Below, one piece after another: positions 1 through 10,063 of a DNA stretch of 64,000 bases. The notes beneath the pieces are model-generated. The model was not told the origin of the DNA. It worked only from the letters and a program-made list of their open reading frames with translations, and ran no database searches. Origin of the DNA: Legionella fallonii LLAP-10 (GTDB taxonomy: Bacteria > Pseudomonadota > Gammaproteobacteria > Legionellales > Legionellaceae); contig NZ_LN614827.1 in the NCBI RefSeq assembly GCF_000953135.1, positions 370,001 through 434,000 on the forward strand, given 5' to 3'. Each line of letters starts with the position of its first letter. Position 1 is the stretch's first letter. Both the position numbers and the translations under genes were made by a program.

Positions 1-1412
<1,412 letters not shown>

Positions 1413-1544
1413 TATAATCTGAGTCGCTTTACAATAGGCGCTTAGAGAATGATACGAATGATGTGTTACCTCAAGATTTACCAGACCCTGTCGGGCGGTT
1501 GTTAATGAGTCATTAGCACCTTCCTCTGGGGGTTAAACAGTTTT

Positions 1545-1660
1545 CCTGGCGACAATAGCGATTTGGAACCACCTGATCCCTTCTCGAACTCAGTAGTGAA
1601 ACGAATCAGCGCCGATGATAGTGTGAGGTCTCCTCATGCGAAAGTAGGACATCGCCAGGG
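1545..1660 (+). rRNA. rrf: 5S ribosomal RNA
   Basis: A 116-nt stretch begins CCTGGCGACAATAGCG and ends ATCGCCAGGG, so the two ends pair to form the 5S helix I. It contains the conserved GAACTCAGTAGTGAAACG and CGAAAGTAGGACATCGCC segments. It lies about 130 nt after the 23S 3' end, the usual rrn order, and is followed at once by a terminator. Confidence 0.96.
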
Positions 1661-1670
1661 TTTTATTCCG

Positions 1671-1698
1671 AAAGCGGCTTTTTAGCCGCTTTTTTTGT
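1671..1698 (+). terminator. Intrinsic terminator of the rRNA operon
   Basis: AAAGCGGC pairs with GCCGCTTT across a short T/A loop and runs into a T-tract, starting 10 nt after the 5S 3' end. This is a classic rho-independent rrn terminator. Confidence 0.93.
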
Positions 1699-2060
1699 TT
1701 TACCAATTCGGCTTTTTGCTTTACCAAAAATAAAGTACCTGTTCTGCGTTTTGTCATCCCTAGGGGATGCGATGAGGTTTTCCTAATTATTTACGGTATC
1801 TATAGGATGTGAACCTCATACAATATGTAGATGGTTTGGGCCATTACCCAACAGTTGATGTTGAGTTAAGGAAGAATCTCGCGTTGGGTCAAAGACCTAG
1901 TCTATGTTGGAGAACAATAAGCTGTACGACATGAAGCTGTACGACATGAAGCTGATGTTGTTAACTATGCTTCAGAAGTGTGAAGTAATATGAGCATTTA
2001 GGATTAATTGAACAAGATTGCAAGTTCAACTTTTGTTTCCAAGGTAGGTGTATTCAATTC
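1699..2060. other. Intergenic stretch with a 15-bp tandem duplication and a dyad upstream of the next gene
   Basis: No gene is supported here. Two exact head-to-tail copies of a 15-bp unit (GCTGTACGACATGAA) lie at 1921-1935 and 1936-1950. A dyad TTGAAC-N10-GTTCAA at 2008-2029 sits about 30 bp before the start of the 637-aa gene and could be a regulator site. That reading is inference from symmetry and position only. Confidence 0.5.
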
Positions 2061-3974
2061 ATGTTAGTTCAATCTATTTTAAAATTCATTGAAGATCTTA
2101 CGAAGTTTAAAAACTTACCATCGACTGATGTTCGCATATTAGATAGCTTAAGAAGCCGTATTGGGTATCGCCCTAAGGATGAGCAGCTAGCTGATACCGA
2201 TTTACAATTTTTGCTTGACTGTTTTTATATTCGTTGGGAAGAAACTATAGATACTGAGTATGATTATATGCTAAATCCAGGAGTAATTAATCAACGATGG
2301 ATTGCATTTGCCAAAGAACTCGCTCCTTTTACAGATAAAAATTATTTACAGATATTGCTACCAACAGTAACTAATACTGTTGATTTTAATAACTTAACTG
2401 CATTAACTGAAACAGTGAGATTACAAAATTTCTATCTTGGCCATGCAAATAGAGTTCTTTATAGAAAACGAGGGCTATGTGAGCATTTGATTGATAAAAA
2501 TTATGCATTGTCTACTTGCAGAGAATTACGTTCGAGCAAATTAAGCGCTTTGAGCATAAAAGAACTTAGTCGATTACAATATTGCAAGCAAGAGAATGGA
2601 GAGTTTTCTGTTGATGGAGAATTTTTTATTGATTTTGCCGACTTCTTAAGACAGAAGGTTTTTACCCGTTTACAAGATCAGGGGGTAATGCCCTTAGATT
2701 TATTACCTCATTTATTAATATTAATAGAGCAATATCATACCTTAAAAGATAATAATGAGAGTTATAGTTTATTTAGACAATCCGTTGATAATTTTTTTAA
2801 GTGTATTTATAAACATAAATTAGAAGACATTAATTATTTTTATGGAATTGAGATCCCCTATAAGGGAAAAATATTTTATTTGTTAGATTTCTTAATTGTT
2901 ATTCATAAGGCTGATAGTTATGTTCTTGACGAACATTTTAATGCACTCATGGAGTGGTTATATACATATAATTCTGCTTTAAAAGTAATTAATGTCAAGT
3001 TAGAACCTTTATATAAAAATCTCCTCGCTAGAGATAAAAATGAGTCAAGTGATGATGAATCTGGTGACAGTTTACTAAATCATTGCCTTAATTTTTTATT
3101 ATCCTTATTGACTGCAAGTTTTGATTTTATTTTTTTTACCGGAAAAACAATTAGTTTTTGGGATATATCTAAATCGGTCTTTTCTGAAGCAAACGAAATG
3201 TTCTCTTTATTGGCTCCTGCATTAGCTAATAATCAGCCCTCTCAGTTAGTAACTCATTATCAAAAGGTAATGGAGCAATATGTGATCCCTGGCCGTGCTG
3301 ATTCAAGTATAAATACTTGGTTTACTCGATATCAAAATGTACATGATTGGTATGTATGCGCAGAGAGTAATACCTTGTCGAAAATAGGTGTTAATTGGTA
3401 TGAGCCAGAATTAATTACGCACGCTTTGTTAAAATATAAACAAAGTGCACCACAGATAATGTCACAGATTAATAAGTTCTTAGATGAGTTAGTTCATACT
3501 TATACGCAAGATAGTTCTGAGTTGCATAAGCGGTTAAGGATTAATATTCTATTTGCTTCTTTTATTAAAGAATTACCTTCTCAAGAGCAAAGATACTTGC
3601 ATTTATTACTTCAGCTTTATCAAAAACATGATATGCAAAATAATTTTTTCAATAACTGTGTCCACCACATTGCTCATCGTCTCTCACAGATGGGGACCGC
3701 TAAAGATGGCGGGGCAATTCAATTTTTTTCTGATATGCGCAGAGTGGACGTAGCAAAATTAAATATTTCAACGGTTGGTGTTGCACATTTAAATACTATT
3801 ATTGATGCATTTAAGTCTAAACTTTATTCCCCTGATTTTACTGTAGAGCCTAAATTGGCTGATAAAATGATGACTTATTTACGTTCTATAAGTCGTCCCA
3901 TTTTGACTACTAAAGAGCACGAAGATGCGAAAAGCAACGCGAATGCCTTGGATTACTTGGGAGCACCTACGTAA
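2061..3974 (+). CDS. Unrecognised 637-aa protein, probably cytoplasmic or secreted by a non-Sec route
   Basis: A long uninterrupted reading frame with the AT-rich codon use of its neighbours encodes 637 residues. I recognise no catalytic motif, signal peptide or clear membrane segment. The composition suggests an all-helical protein. There is a short acidic patch, NESSDDESGD, near residues 325-335. The ATG follows AAGGTAGG by about 13 nt, a loose ribosome binding site. It is monocistronic between the rRNA terminator and the convergent rsgA. In a Legionella background a large, family-less helical protein flanked by housekeeping genes could be a Dot/Icm substrate. That is inference, and no secretion signal can be proven from sequence alone. 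Confidence 0.8.
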   Translation: MLVQSILKFIEDLTKFKNLPSTDVRILDSLRSRIGYRPKDEQLADTDLQFLLDCFYIRWEETIDTEYDYMLNPGVINQRWIAFAKELAPFTDKNYLQILLPTVTNTVDFNNLTALTETVRLQNFYLGHANRVLYRKRGLCEHLIDKNYALSTCRELRSSKLSALSIKELSRLQYCKQENGEFSVDGEFFIDFADFLRQKVFTRLQDQGVMPLDLLPHLLILIEQYHTLKDNNESYSLFRQSVDNFFKCIYKHKLEDINYFYGIEIPYKGKIFYLLDFLIVIHKADSYVLDEHFNALMEWLYTYNSALKVINVKLEPLYKNLLARDKNESSDDESGDSLLNHCLNFLLSLLTASFDFIFFTGKTISFWDISKSVFSEANEMFSLLAPALANNQPSQLVTHYQKVMEQYVIPGRADSSINTWFTRYQNVHDWYVCAESNTLSKIGVNWYEPELITHALLKYKQSAPQIMSQINKFLDELVHTYTQDSSELHKRLRINILFASFIKELPSQEQRYLHLLLQLYQKHDMQNNFFNNCVHHIAHRLSQMGTAKDGGAIQFFSDMRRVDVAKLNISTVGVAHLNTIIDAFKSKLYSPDFTVEPKLADKMMTYLRSISRPILTTKEHEDAKSNANALDYLGAPT

Positions 3975-3991
3975 GAATTTTTTAGTAAATG

Positions 3992-4969
3992 TTAATATTG
4001 GGTTTTGCAAAATTGAGTACATAATTTTATAAAATTTTCATAGCGTCTTTGTGAAATAAGTTTCTGCTCTACCGCTGCGATAATGGCACAAGAAGGCGTT
4101 TCTATATGGGTGCAGTTCCGAAACTTACATGATGATAAAAACGGTCTAAATTCCATGTAACCTTGAGCAATAGCCGATGAGTCAACATCCCATAAACTAA
4201 ACTCTCTTACCCCAGGGGAGTCAATTAACGCACCGCCACTAGGTAAGTGATAATAACGTGAGTTACTCGTCGTGTGACGTCCCAGTTCGGCTCCACTTGA
4301 AATTTCATTAATCGCAATATCTTGCTCATGCGGTAAAATTTCAGCAATTATTGATGATTTTCCTACGCCAGATTGCCCCGTAAAAACGCTAATTTGATGA
4401 TTAAGAGCCTCTTTTAGTGGTTCAAAACTTTGAGGCTCCTTTTTGCTGGTCATGATAATAGGATAATTTAAAGGCTGATAATCAGCTAGTAGCTGAGTTT
4501 TAAGTTCCTCACAGGGCATATCTACTTTGTTGAGTAAAATAATCGCATGTAAATGTAAGAATTCAGCCATAATCAAATAGCTATCAAGTAATGGCCAACT
4601 AATATCTGGTTTAGGGGCAGTAACTATAATCATTTGACTAATATTGGCTGCAACCGGCTTTTTTAATCCCTTACTTGTTGGTCTTGCAAGAATAGAGTTT
4701 CTTGGATATAAACTGACCACAACTCCTTGATTTTTACCCTCAGGTTGCCAAATAATTTTGTCTCCAGCAACTACAGTGTCGAGATTAGGTCTAATAGAGC
4801 AGATGATTCGGTTACCTTCACCATCTTCAATTTCTACATGCTTACCAAACCGAGTAATAACTAAACCATCGATTAAGCTATTAGTATTGTTGCCTTTGGT
4901 TTCTTGGTAATTTTGTTGATTCTTTTCAATTCGTGCTAGTTGTTGCTTATTAATCCGTCTTTTACTCAT
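3992..4969 (-). CDS. rsgA: Ribosome small-subunit-dependent GTPase A (circularly permuted)
   Basis: RsgA is a cytoplasmic GTPase that acts in late 30S subunit maturation and hydrolyses GTP on the ribosome. The 325-aa product shows the permuted order typical of the family: G4 NKVD at 147-150 precedes G1 GQSGVGKS at 198-205 and G3 DSPG at 250-253. An N-terminal OB-fold region comes first. A C-terminal zinc knuckle is formed by C281, C286, H288 and C294. Length is normal. The gene is convergent with the 637-aa gene, 17 bp away, and divergent from cca. In many proteobacteria rsgA neighbours orn, as it nearly does here. Confidence 0.95.
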   Translation of the reverse strand: MSKRRINKQQLARIEKNQQNYQETKGNNTNSLIDGLVITRFGKHVEIEDGEGNRIICSIRPNLDTVVAGDKIIWQPEGKNQGVVVSLYPRNSILARPTSKGLKKPVAANISQMIIVTAPKPDISWPLLDSYLIMAEFLHLHAIILLNKVDMPCEELKTQLLADYQPLNYPIIMTSKKEPQSFEPLKEALNHQISVFTGQSGVGKSSIIAEILPHEQDIAINEISSGAELGRHTTSNSRYYHLPSGGALIDSPGVREFSLWDVDSSAIAQGYMEFRPFLSSCKFRNCTHIETPSCAIIAAVEQKLISQRRYENFIKLCTQFCKTQY

Positions 4970-5034
4970 GGTTAGGATCTATACTATAATGATTCACTTT
5001 ATTAATGCTACAGTATGAAGGTAAATCGTATTTA

Positions 5035-6267
5035 ATGAAAGTCTACTTGGTGGGTGGTGCCGTTCGTGATCAATTATTGGGTATTCCCGTTCACGAACGT
5101 GATTGGGTCGTAGTGGGTGCAACGCCTCAGCAACTATTAATGAAAAACTTTAGGCAAGTAGGCCGCGACTTCCCTGTGTTTTTGCACCCAGAGACTAATG
5201 AAGAGTACGCTTTAGCAAGAACTGAAAGAAAATCAGCACCGGGATATTATGGTTTTGATTGCGATTTCAGTTCGACGGTTACCTTGGAAGAAGATTTAGG
5301 ACGTCGGGATTTAACCATCAATGCCATGGCTATGGACGAACACGGTCACCTTATTGATCCTTATTCCGGCCAGAATGATATAAATAATAAAATCCTGCGT
5401 CATGTTTCACCCGCTTTTATTGAAGATCCTGTTCGTGTATTGCGGGTGGCTCGCTTTGCCTCTCGATTTCATTCTCTGGGATTTAGATTGGCGAACGAAA
5501 CCCGCTCCCTAATGTATTCAATGGTGAAGCGTGGGGAATTAATGCATTTAGTGCCAGAACGTGTTTGGCAAGAATTAGCGCGTAGTCTGGGTGAAAAAAA
5601 TCCTGAACAGTTTATTTTGACCTTACGTTCTTGTGATGCGTTAAGAGTGGTGCTACCGGAGCTTAATGTTTTGTTTGGTGTGCCGAATCCGTACGAATAT
5701 CATCAAGAAATAGATAGCGGGATTCATACGTTAATGGTGTTGAAGGCGGCTACAGCACTCAGTCAAGAGCCAACTATCCGTTTTGCTGCATTAGTTCACG
5801 ATTTAGGTAAAGCATTATCGCCAATGGGGGCATGGCCACGGCATCATGGACATGAGGAACGTGGCGTTGGAGCGATTGAATCATTATGCTCTCGTTTACG
5901 AATTCCGAATGATTATCGTATTTTAGCTATACTGGTATCTCGGGTTCATATAACTATTCATCGTTTATTTGAGTTGCGCGCTTCAACTATAGTAAAACTT
6001 TTAGAGCAGTGTGATGCCTTTAGGCGTCCACAATTATTTTATAATTTGTTAATTGCTTGTCAGGCCGATATGGAGGGACGAGGGAGTAAATTCAAATACC
6101 CTCAGGCCAAAGCATGGTCTTATATATTATCTGAATGTGCTAAGGTCAATCCTCAGGATTTAGTAGCACAAGGGTATGAAGGAAAAGCAATTAAGGAGGC
6201 CTTGCATCAACGTCGCGTGGCTTGTGTTGAACTGATATTAAACTCGTGGAAATTAAATGAAAAATAA
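5035..6267 (+). CDS. cca: CCA-adding enzyme (tRNA nucleotidyltransferase) with HD domain
   Basis: The enzyme adds or repairs the 3'-CCA of tRNAs using CTP and ATP. From ATG 5035 the product is 410 aa, close to the E. coli enzyme, and begins [12 protein letters not shown] like the family. A start 10 codons upstream would add an atypical extension. The nucleotidyltransferase head has GGAVRD at 7-12 and the metal-binding pair at E21 and D23. E. coli has Asp at position 21, so this is a Glu variant. [10 protein letters not shown] is the conserved second motif. The C-terminal HD phosphohydrolase segment reads LVHDLGK then HHGHEERG, so this is the bacterial class II form with phosphatase activity. 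It overlaps orn by 11 bp, suggesting co-transcription. Confidence 0.95.
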   Translation: MKVYLVGGAVRDQLLGIPVHERDWVVVGATPQQLLMKNFRQVGRDFPVFLHPETNEEYALARTERKSAPGYYGFDCDFSSTVTLEEDLGRRDLTINAMAMDEHGHLIDPYSGQNDINNKILRHVSPAFIEDPVRVLRVARFASRFHSLGFRLANETRSLMYSMVKRGELMHLVPERVWQELARSLGEKNPEQFILTLRSCDALRVVLPELNVLFGVPNPYEYHQEIDSGIHTLMVLKAATALSQEPTIRFAALVHDLGKALSPMGAWPRHHGHEERGVGAIESLCSRLRIPNDYRILAILVSRVHITIHRLFELRASTIVKLLEQCDAFRRPQLFYNLLIACQADMEGRGSKFKYPQAKAWSYILSECAKVNPQDLVAQGYEGKAIKEALHQRRVACVELILNSWKLNEK

Positions 6268-6814
6268 TCACAATTTAATCTGGATAGATCTGGAAATGAC
6301 AGGTCTTAATCCTGAACAAGATAGGATTATAGAAATTGCAACAATAGTAACAGATGCCCATTTAAATATTTTGGCTGAGGGACCCGTGGTTGCTGTATCG
6401 CAAACTAAAGCAGTGCTTGATGGCATGGATTCTTGGAATACCAGACAACATAACCAATCAGGCTTGGTTAAAAGAGTGTTGGAAAGTGAGTTGAATGAGT
6501 CTCAAGCAGAACAGTTAACATTAACTTTTTTGAGTCAGTATCTGGATAAAGGTAAATCTCCAATGTGCGGTAATACCATATGCCAAGATAGACGTTTTCT
6601 CTATAAGTATATGCCGGAGCTGGCCGCATTTTTTCATTATCGTAACTTGGATGTCAGTACGTTAAAGGAATTAGCTATACGTTGGCGCCCAGAATTATTG
6701 AGTGGTGTTGTTAAAGAGTCTAAACATTTAGCTTTGGATGATATTAAAGACTCGATTAATGAATTAATTTATTATCGCCAACATTTTATTAATTTGTCGG
6801 AAGTAAAAAAATGA
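6257..6814 (+). CDS. orn: Oligoribonuclease (DEDDh 3'-5' exonuclease)
   Basis: Orn degrades 2-5 nt RNA fragments to mononucleotides, including pGpG from cyclic-di-GMP turnover. The 185-aa product starts near the family pattern [10 protein letters not shown]. Catalytic residues are visible as D11 and E13, D111 in the GNTICQD motif, and H157 with D162 in KHLALDDI, which is the DEDDh set. Length is typical (about 180 aa). It overlaps cca upstream by 11 bp and queH downstream by 4 bp (ATGA), so the three are probably translated from one message. Confidence 0.96.
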   Translation: MKNNHNLIWIDLEMTGLNPEQDRIIEIATIVTDAHLNILAEGPVVAVSQTKAVLDGMDSWNTRQHNQSGLVKRVLESELNESQAEQLTLTFLSQYLDKGKSPMCGNTICQDRRFLYKYMPELAAFFHYRNLDVSTLKELAIRWRPELLSGVVKESKHLALDDIKDSINELIYYRQHFINLSEVKK

Positions 6815-7458
6815 TAGAACGAGAACGATTAGAATTACCTAATAACGCAGATAAACTCTTATTGCATTCATGTTGTGCCCCATGCTCAGGTGAAGTGATG
6901 GAGGCTTTAATTCATTCAGAAATAAATTTCTCCATATTTTTTTACAATCCTAATATTCATCCTATTCAAGAATATGAAATTAGAAAGCAGGAAAATATAT
7001 CCTTTGCTGAGAAACATAATATTCCTTTTATCGATGCAGACTATGATAAAGACAATTGGTTTGCTCGAGCTAAAGGCATGGAGTGGGAGCCTGAACGCGG
7101 TAAACGATGCAGCATGTGCTTTGATATGCGATTTGAAAGAGCGGCTTTATATGCTCATGAGCATGGTTTTCCTGTTATCTGTAGTTCTTTAGGGATTTCT
7201 CGTTGGAAGGATATGGAGCAAATTAATGATTCAGGAGTCCGTGCTGCGAGCCATTATCCTGAGCTCGTTTATTGGACTTATAACTGGCGGAGGAATGGTG
7301 GCTCTGAGCGAATGTACCAAATTGCCAAACGAGAAAATTTTTATAAACAGGAATATTGTGGCTGTGTTTATTCTTTACGAGACACCAATGCATGGCGTAG
7401 ACAGAAAACTCGTGACAGAATTAAGATAGGTGTTAATTATTATTCGGAAGAACAGTAA
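6811..7458 (+). CDS. queH: Epoxyqueuosine reductase QueH
   Basis: QueH (formerly DUF208) carries out the last step of queuosine synthesis in tRNA, reducing epoxyqueuosine to queuosine; it is non-homologous to QueG. The 215-aa product has the characteristic cysteine sets: C21, C22 and C25 (CCAPC), C100 and C103 (RCSMC), and C183 and C185 (YCGC), expected to hold an Fe-S cluster and a second metal. Its start overlaps the orn stop (ATGA). The transglycosylase tgt that begins the tRNA part of the pathway lies separately at 24.9 kb. Confidence 0.93.
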   Translation: MIERERLELPNNADKLLLHSCCAPCSGEVMEALIHSEINFSIFFYNPNIHPIQEYEIRKQENISFAEKHNIPFIDADYDKDNWFARAKGMEWEPERGKRCSMCFDMRFERAALYAHEHGFPVICSSLGISRWKDMEQINDSGVRAASHYPELVYWTYNWRRNGGSERMYQIAKRENFYKQEYCGCVYSLRDTNAWRRQKTRDRIKIGVNYYSEEQ

Positions 7459-7468
7459 CAGGAGCGTT

Positions 7469-8422
7469 ATGAATATGCACTCTCACCATGAGTCACATGA
7501 GCATCATGGTCACAATCATAGCCATAATCATGGTGTTGTAACTTATGATAAAGCTTTTTTAATTTCTATAGTTGCTAATGGCGTCTTTGTCATTTTGCAA
7601 ATTATTTTTGCTTATGTGGCTCATTCGACCAGTTTACTAGCAGATGCTTTTCATAATTTAGGTGACGTATTAGGGCTGGTTTTAGCCTGGATTGCGACTA
7701 ATCTAATGAAGCGAAAACCCACGGAGAAAACAACCTACGGTTTAAAAAAAGCGTCTATACTCGCTGCATTGACTAATGGTATTTTATTAGTATTTACCTG
7801 TGGAATTATTGCCACCGAAGCAGTATATAAATTATTTTCTCCTGCGGAGGTTCAAGCTGTTTCTGTTATGATAGTTGCTGGTATAGGTATTATTATTAAT
7901 AGCGGCACCGCTTTGTTATTTTTACGCGGTTCTGATGATCTTAATATTCGTGGGGCTTATTTGCATCTATTTTATGATGCTCTGGTATCTGTGGGGGTCG
8001 TCTTGTCTGCGGGCTTATTATATTGGACTGGTTGGTTATGGATCGATCCAGTGGTTGGTCTGTTAATCGCATTAGTTATCCTTAGGGGAACGTGGTCTTT
8101 ATTTGCAGATAGTTTCCGACTCATTATTGATGGCGTCCCTAATAATATTTCCTGGAATGCGGTAAGTGATTTCCTCATGGCGAGACCGGGGGTACAAGGC
8201 GTTCATGATTTACACATTTGGGCAATGAGTACCCAGGAAAATGCTATGTCAGTTCATTTATATATGCCTCACGATGAGCTAACTGACCAAGCACGAGTGG
8301 CTTTAGTTGAGCAGCTGAAGGGACAATTTAGTATCCAACATTGCACAATCCAGATCGAAAAAACAGAGACTGATTGCAATGATGCTTGCCATGATCCTAA
8401 TTCAGGAAGACCCTTTTTATAG
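7469..8422 (+). CDS. Cation diffusion facilitator family metal exporter (ZitB/CzcD type)
   Basis: The product is an inner-membrane divalent-cation/proton antiporter, most likely for zinc. ATG 7469 is chosen because AGGAG sits 6 nt upstream and the protein then opens with a His-rich metal-binding tail (HSHHESHEHHGHNHSHNHG). That gives 317 aa. About six membrane segments follow. The transport-site pattern appears as LADAFHNLGD in the second segment and HLFYD in the fifth. A cytoplasmic C-terminal domain includes VHDLHIWAMS, the conserved HDLHIW motif. It begins 10 bp after queH and may share its transcript. Zinc rather than cadmium or cobalt is inference. Confidence 0.93.
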   Translation: MNMHSHHESHEHHGHNHSHNHGVVTYDKAFLISIVANGVFVILQIIFAYVAHSTSLLADAFHNLGDVLGLVLAWIATNLMKRKPTEKTTYGLKKASILAALTNGILLVFTCGIIATEAVYKLFSPAEVQAVSVMIVAGIGIIINSGTALLFLRGSDDLNIRGAYLHLFYDALVSVGVVLSAGLLYWTGWLWIDPVVGLLIALVILRGTWSLFADSFRLIIDGVPNNISWNAVSDFLMARPGVQGVHDLHIWAMSTQENAMSVHLYMPHDELTDQARVALVEQLKGQFSIQHCTIQIEKTETDCNDACHDPNSGRPFL

Positions 8423-8876
8423 AACTCAGGTAAATTAATCTTGCTTGGTCTAATTGTAGCCCGGTTACAGGTAGTTGTCTCTTGATCAGATCTCAGCTAA
8501 ATTTTTAGCCAGAGTAGCCTTGATGGAAACGCAGTCGTAATCAAGGTTTTCCTCATAGACTTACCTCCTACTGTTTGCTGCTAATCTATGTCCTTGTTGG
8601 AGCATGAGAACCGTGATTACGACTGCGTTTCCATCAAGGCTACATTGACTAATAAACATTAAATTTCCTCTCTAGATCTCAACATAGATTTTAATATTAT
8701 TTTGAGTGGTTTCTATACCGACTTGTGTAGAAAAGACAGTGCAAGTAACCGGACTCAGGCTAAGGAGTAGGTTGGCCGAGAGGGGCTTAGAATAATGTCA
8801 ATGCTTTTGTTTAACTCAACACCTCTTGGTGGATCAAGGACTTGAGGGGACGACCCAACTTACAGTGACCTTTAAT
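8423..8876. other. Non-coding stretch between the CDF gene and hemY
   Basis: No credible ORF lies here. The stretch contains a 30-bp perfect inverted repeat (separate entry). A weaker outer complementarity (CCGGTTAC near 8461 against GTAACCGG near 8746) would enclose about 300 bp. Both flanking genes end facing this region, so it also holds their 3' termini. Confidence 0.6.
8514..8643. repeat. 30-bp perfect inverted repeat with 70-bp spacer (MITE-like)
   Basis: The arm at 8514-8543 (starting GTAGCCTTGATGG) is the exact reverse complement of the arm at 8614-8643 (ending CCATCAAGGCTAC). Pairing continues imperfectly inward (AGGTTTTCCTCAT against ATGAGAACC). No transposase is present. The size and symmetry fit a non-autonomous palindromic element or a degenerated repeat, though a strong terminator-like RNA structure between the convergent genes is also possible. 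Confidence 0.7.
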
Positions 8877-10061
8877 TTATTCGTGTTGCTTGGTGGCTAG
8901 TTCTAAGCCTTTTTTGTAATTGTCGCAGGCAAGGAACGAGTCATTCAGTTTTTCATGCAACCCACCCAGTTGAGCATAGGCCATTGGGGTAGGATGGAGT
9001 TCGTTGGATTGCTCTAGATAATGTTTTGCTTTACCCCATAATTGTTGAGATAAACATAATCGCCCTAAACATAAAAATAACGCTGCAGAATGCGGATTTT
9101 TTTTAAGTAAGGATTCAGCAAAGTCGAGTTGATTCATATTTCCTGGTAGGAGTCCATACAGTTCAATTAATTGAGAACTGAACTCTTTACGTAAGCAATG
9201 TCTTAGTAACGCTTCTGCTTTTGTCTGCTCGTTATTTTTTAGTAAGAAACGAATGTATTCGGCTACAAGTTCTGGATTATTTCTCAGCTGTTTGGGTAAC
9301 GAGTCAAATAAAGCGGATACAGCATCGGGTTGATTTTGTTTCGCCAGATCGATTATAGATTGGAGGTAGGCATTTTGTTGTAATTGTTCGAAAACTTGCT
9401 CAGAAATGACATGGTTTTTTCTTAAATCAGGTAGGATAGCAATGAGTTGGGGCCAATCCCTGATTTCTTTGTAAAGATTCATGAGTAATTTTAAAACATA
9501 AGGATGGCGGGGAGCCATATCATGTAAATGTTTTAGCGTTGCTAAAGCCTGTTCCCATTGATGGTTTGCTAATTGTAATTGGGCTTGGGTTAGTTCAACG
9601 GCAATTTTGGCTTCAGGCATGGACTGTTGTGCTTCGCGTAGATAGTGGTCTCTAAGTTTACTATCGCCCATTTTTTGTGCTGCACGGGCTGCGGTTAGAT
9701 AATTAAGTAGAGGGGTGTCCGTATTGGGTAATGCCTGGATTAAATGATTTTTTGCCTTCTGCCAATAACCTTCACTGTACTCAATTAGACCTTTTCTGGT
9801 GGTTGCCTGTGCTTTTTGAGCAAGACGCTTGATATTCCATTGATGTATTAGACCAGGCGTATTCGATATTTTGCTACCTAAGTGTAATAAAATATGGATG
9901 ATTAGGAACAATAAAATCAAAGCAAAAACAGTAAACCATACCGTGGATTCAATAACCCAATGATTAATAGTAATCAATACATACCCGGGATCTTTATTGA
10001 GTTGAATACCCAGTGATACAGAGCCTAATAAAACAAGAAAAGCGATTAGAATACGCATCAT
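8877..10061 (-). CDS. hemY: HemY, heme-operon inner-membrane TPR protein
   Basis: Proteobacterial HemY is an inner-membrane protein encoded at the end of the hemCDXY operon. It is associated with heme synthesis, but its biochemical role is not settled. It is not the Bacillus HemY oxidase. The 394-aa product has two N-terminal membrane helices (about 2-20 and 40-63), a basic cytoplasmic or periplasmic linker, then helical TPR-like repeats to the C-terminus, including YAQLGGLHEKL and AALFLCLGRLCLSQQLWGKA. It starts 2 bp after the hemX stop, so the two are translationally linked. Confidence 0.9.
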   Translation of the reverse strand: MMRILIAFLVLLGSVSLGIQLNKDPGYVLITINHWVIESTVWFTVFALILLFLIIHILLHLGSKISNTPGLIHQWNIKRLAQKAQATTRKGLIEYSEGYWQKAKNHLIQALPNTDTPLLNYLTAARAAQKMGDSKLRDHYLREAQQSMPEAKIAVELTQAQLQLANHQWEQALATLKHLHDMAPRHPYVLKLLMNLYKEIRDWPQLIAILPDLRKNHVISEQVFEQLQQNAYLQSIIDLAKQNQPDAVSALFDSLPKQLRNNPELVAEYIRFLLKNNEQTKAEALLRHCLRKEFSSQLIELYGLLPGNMNQLDFAESLLKKNPHSAALFLCLGRLCLSQQLWGKAKHYLEQSNELHPTPMAYAQLGGLHEKLNDSFLACDNYKKGLELATKQHE

Positions 10062-10063
10062 TA

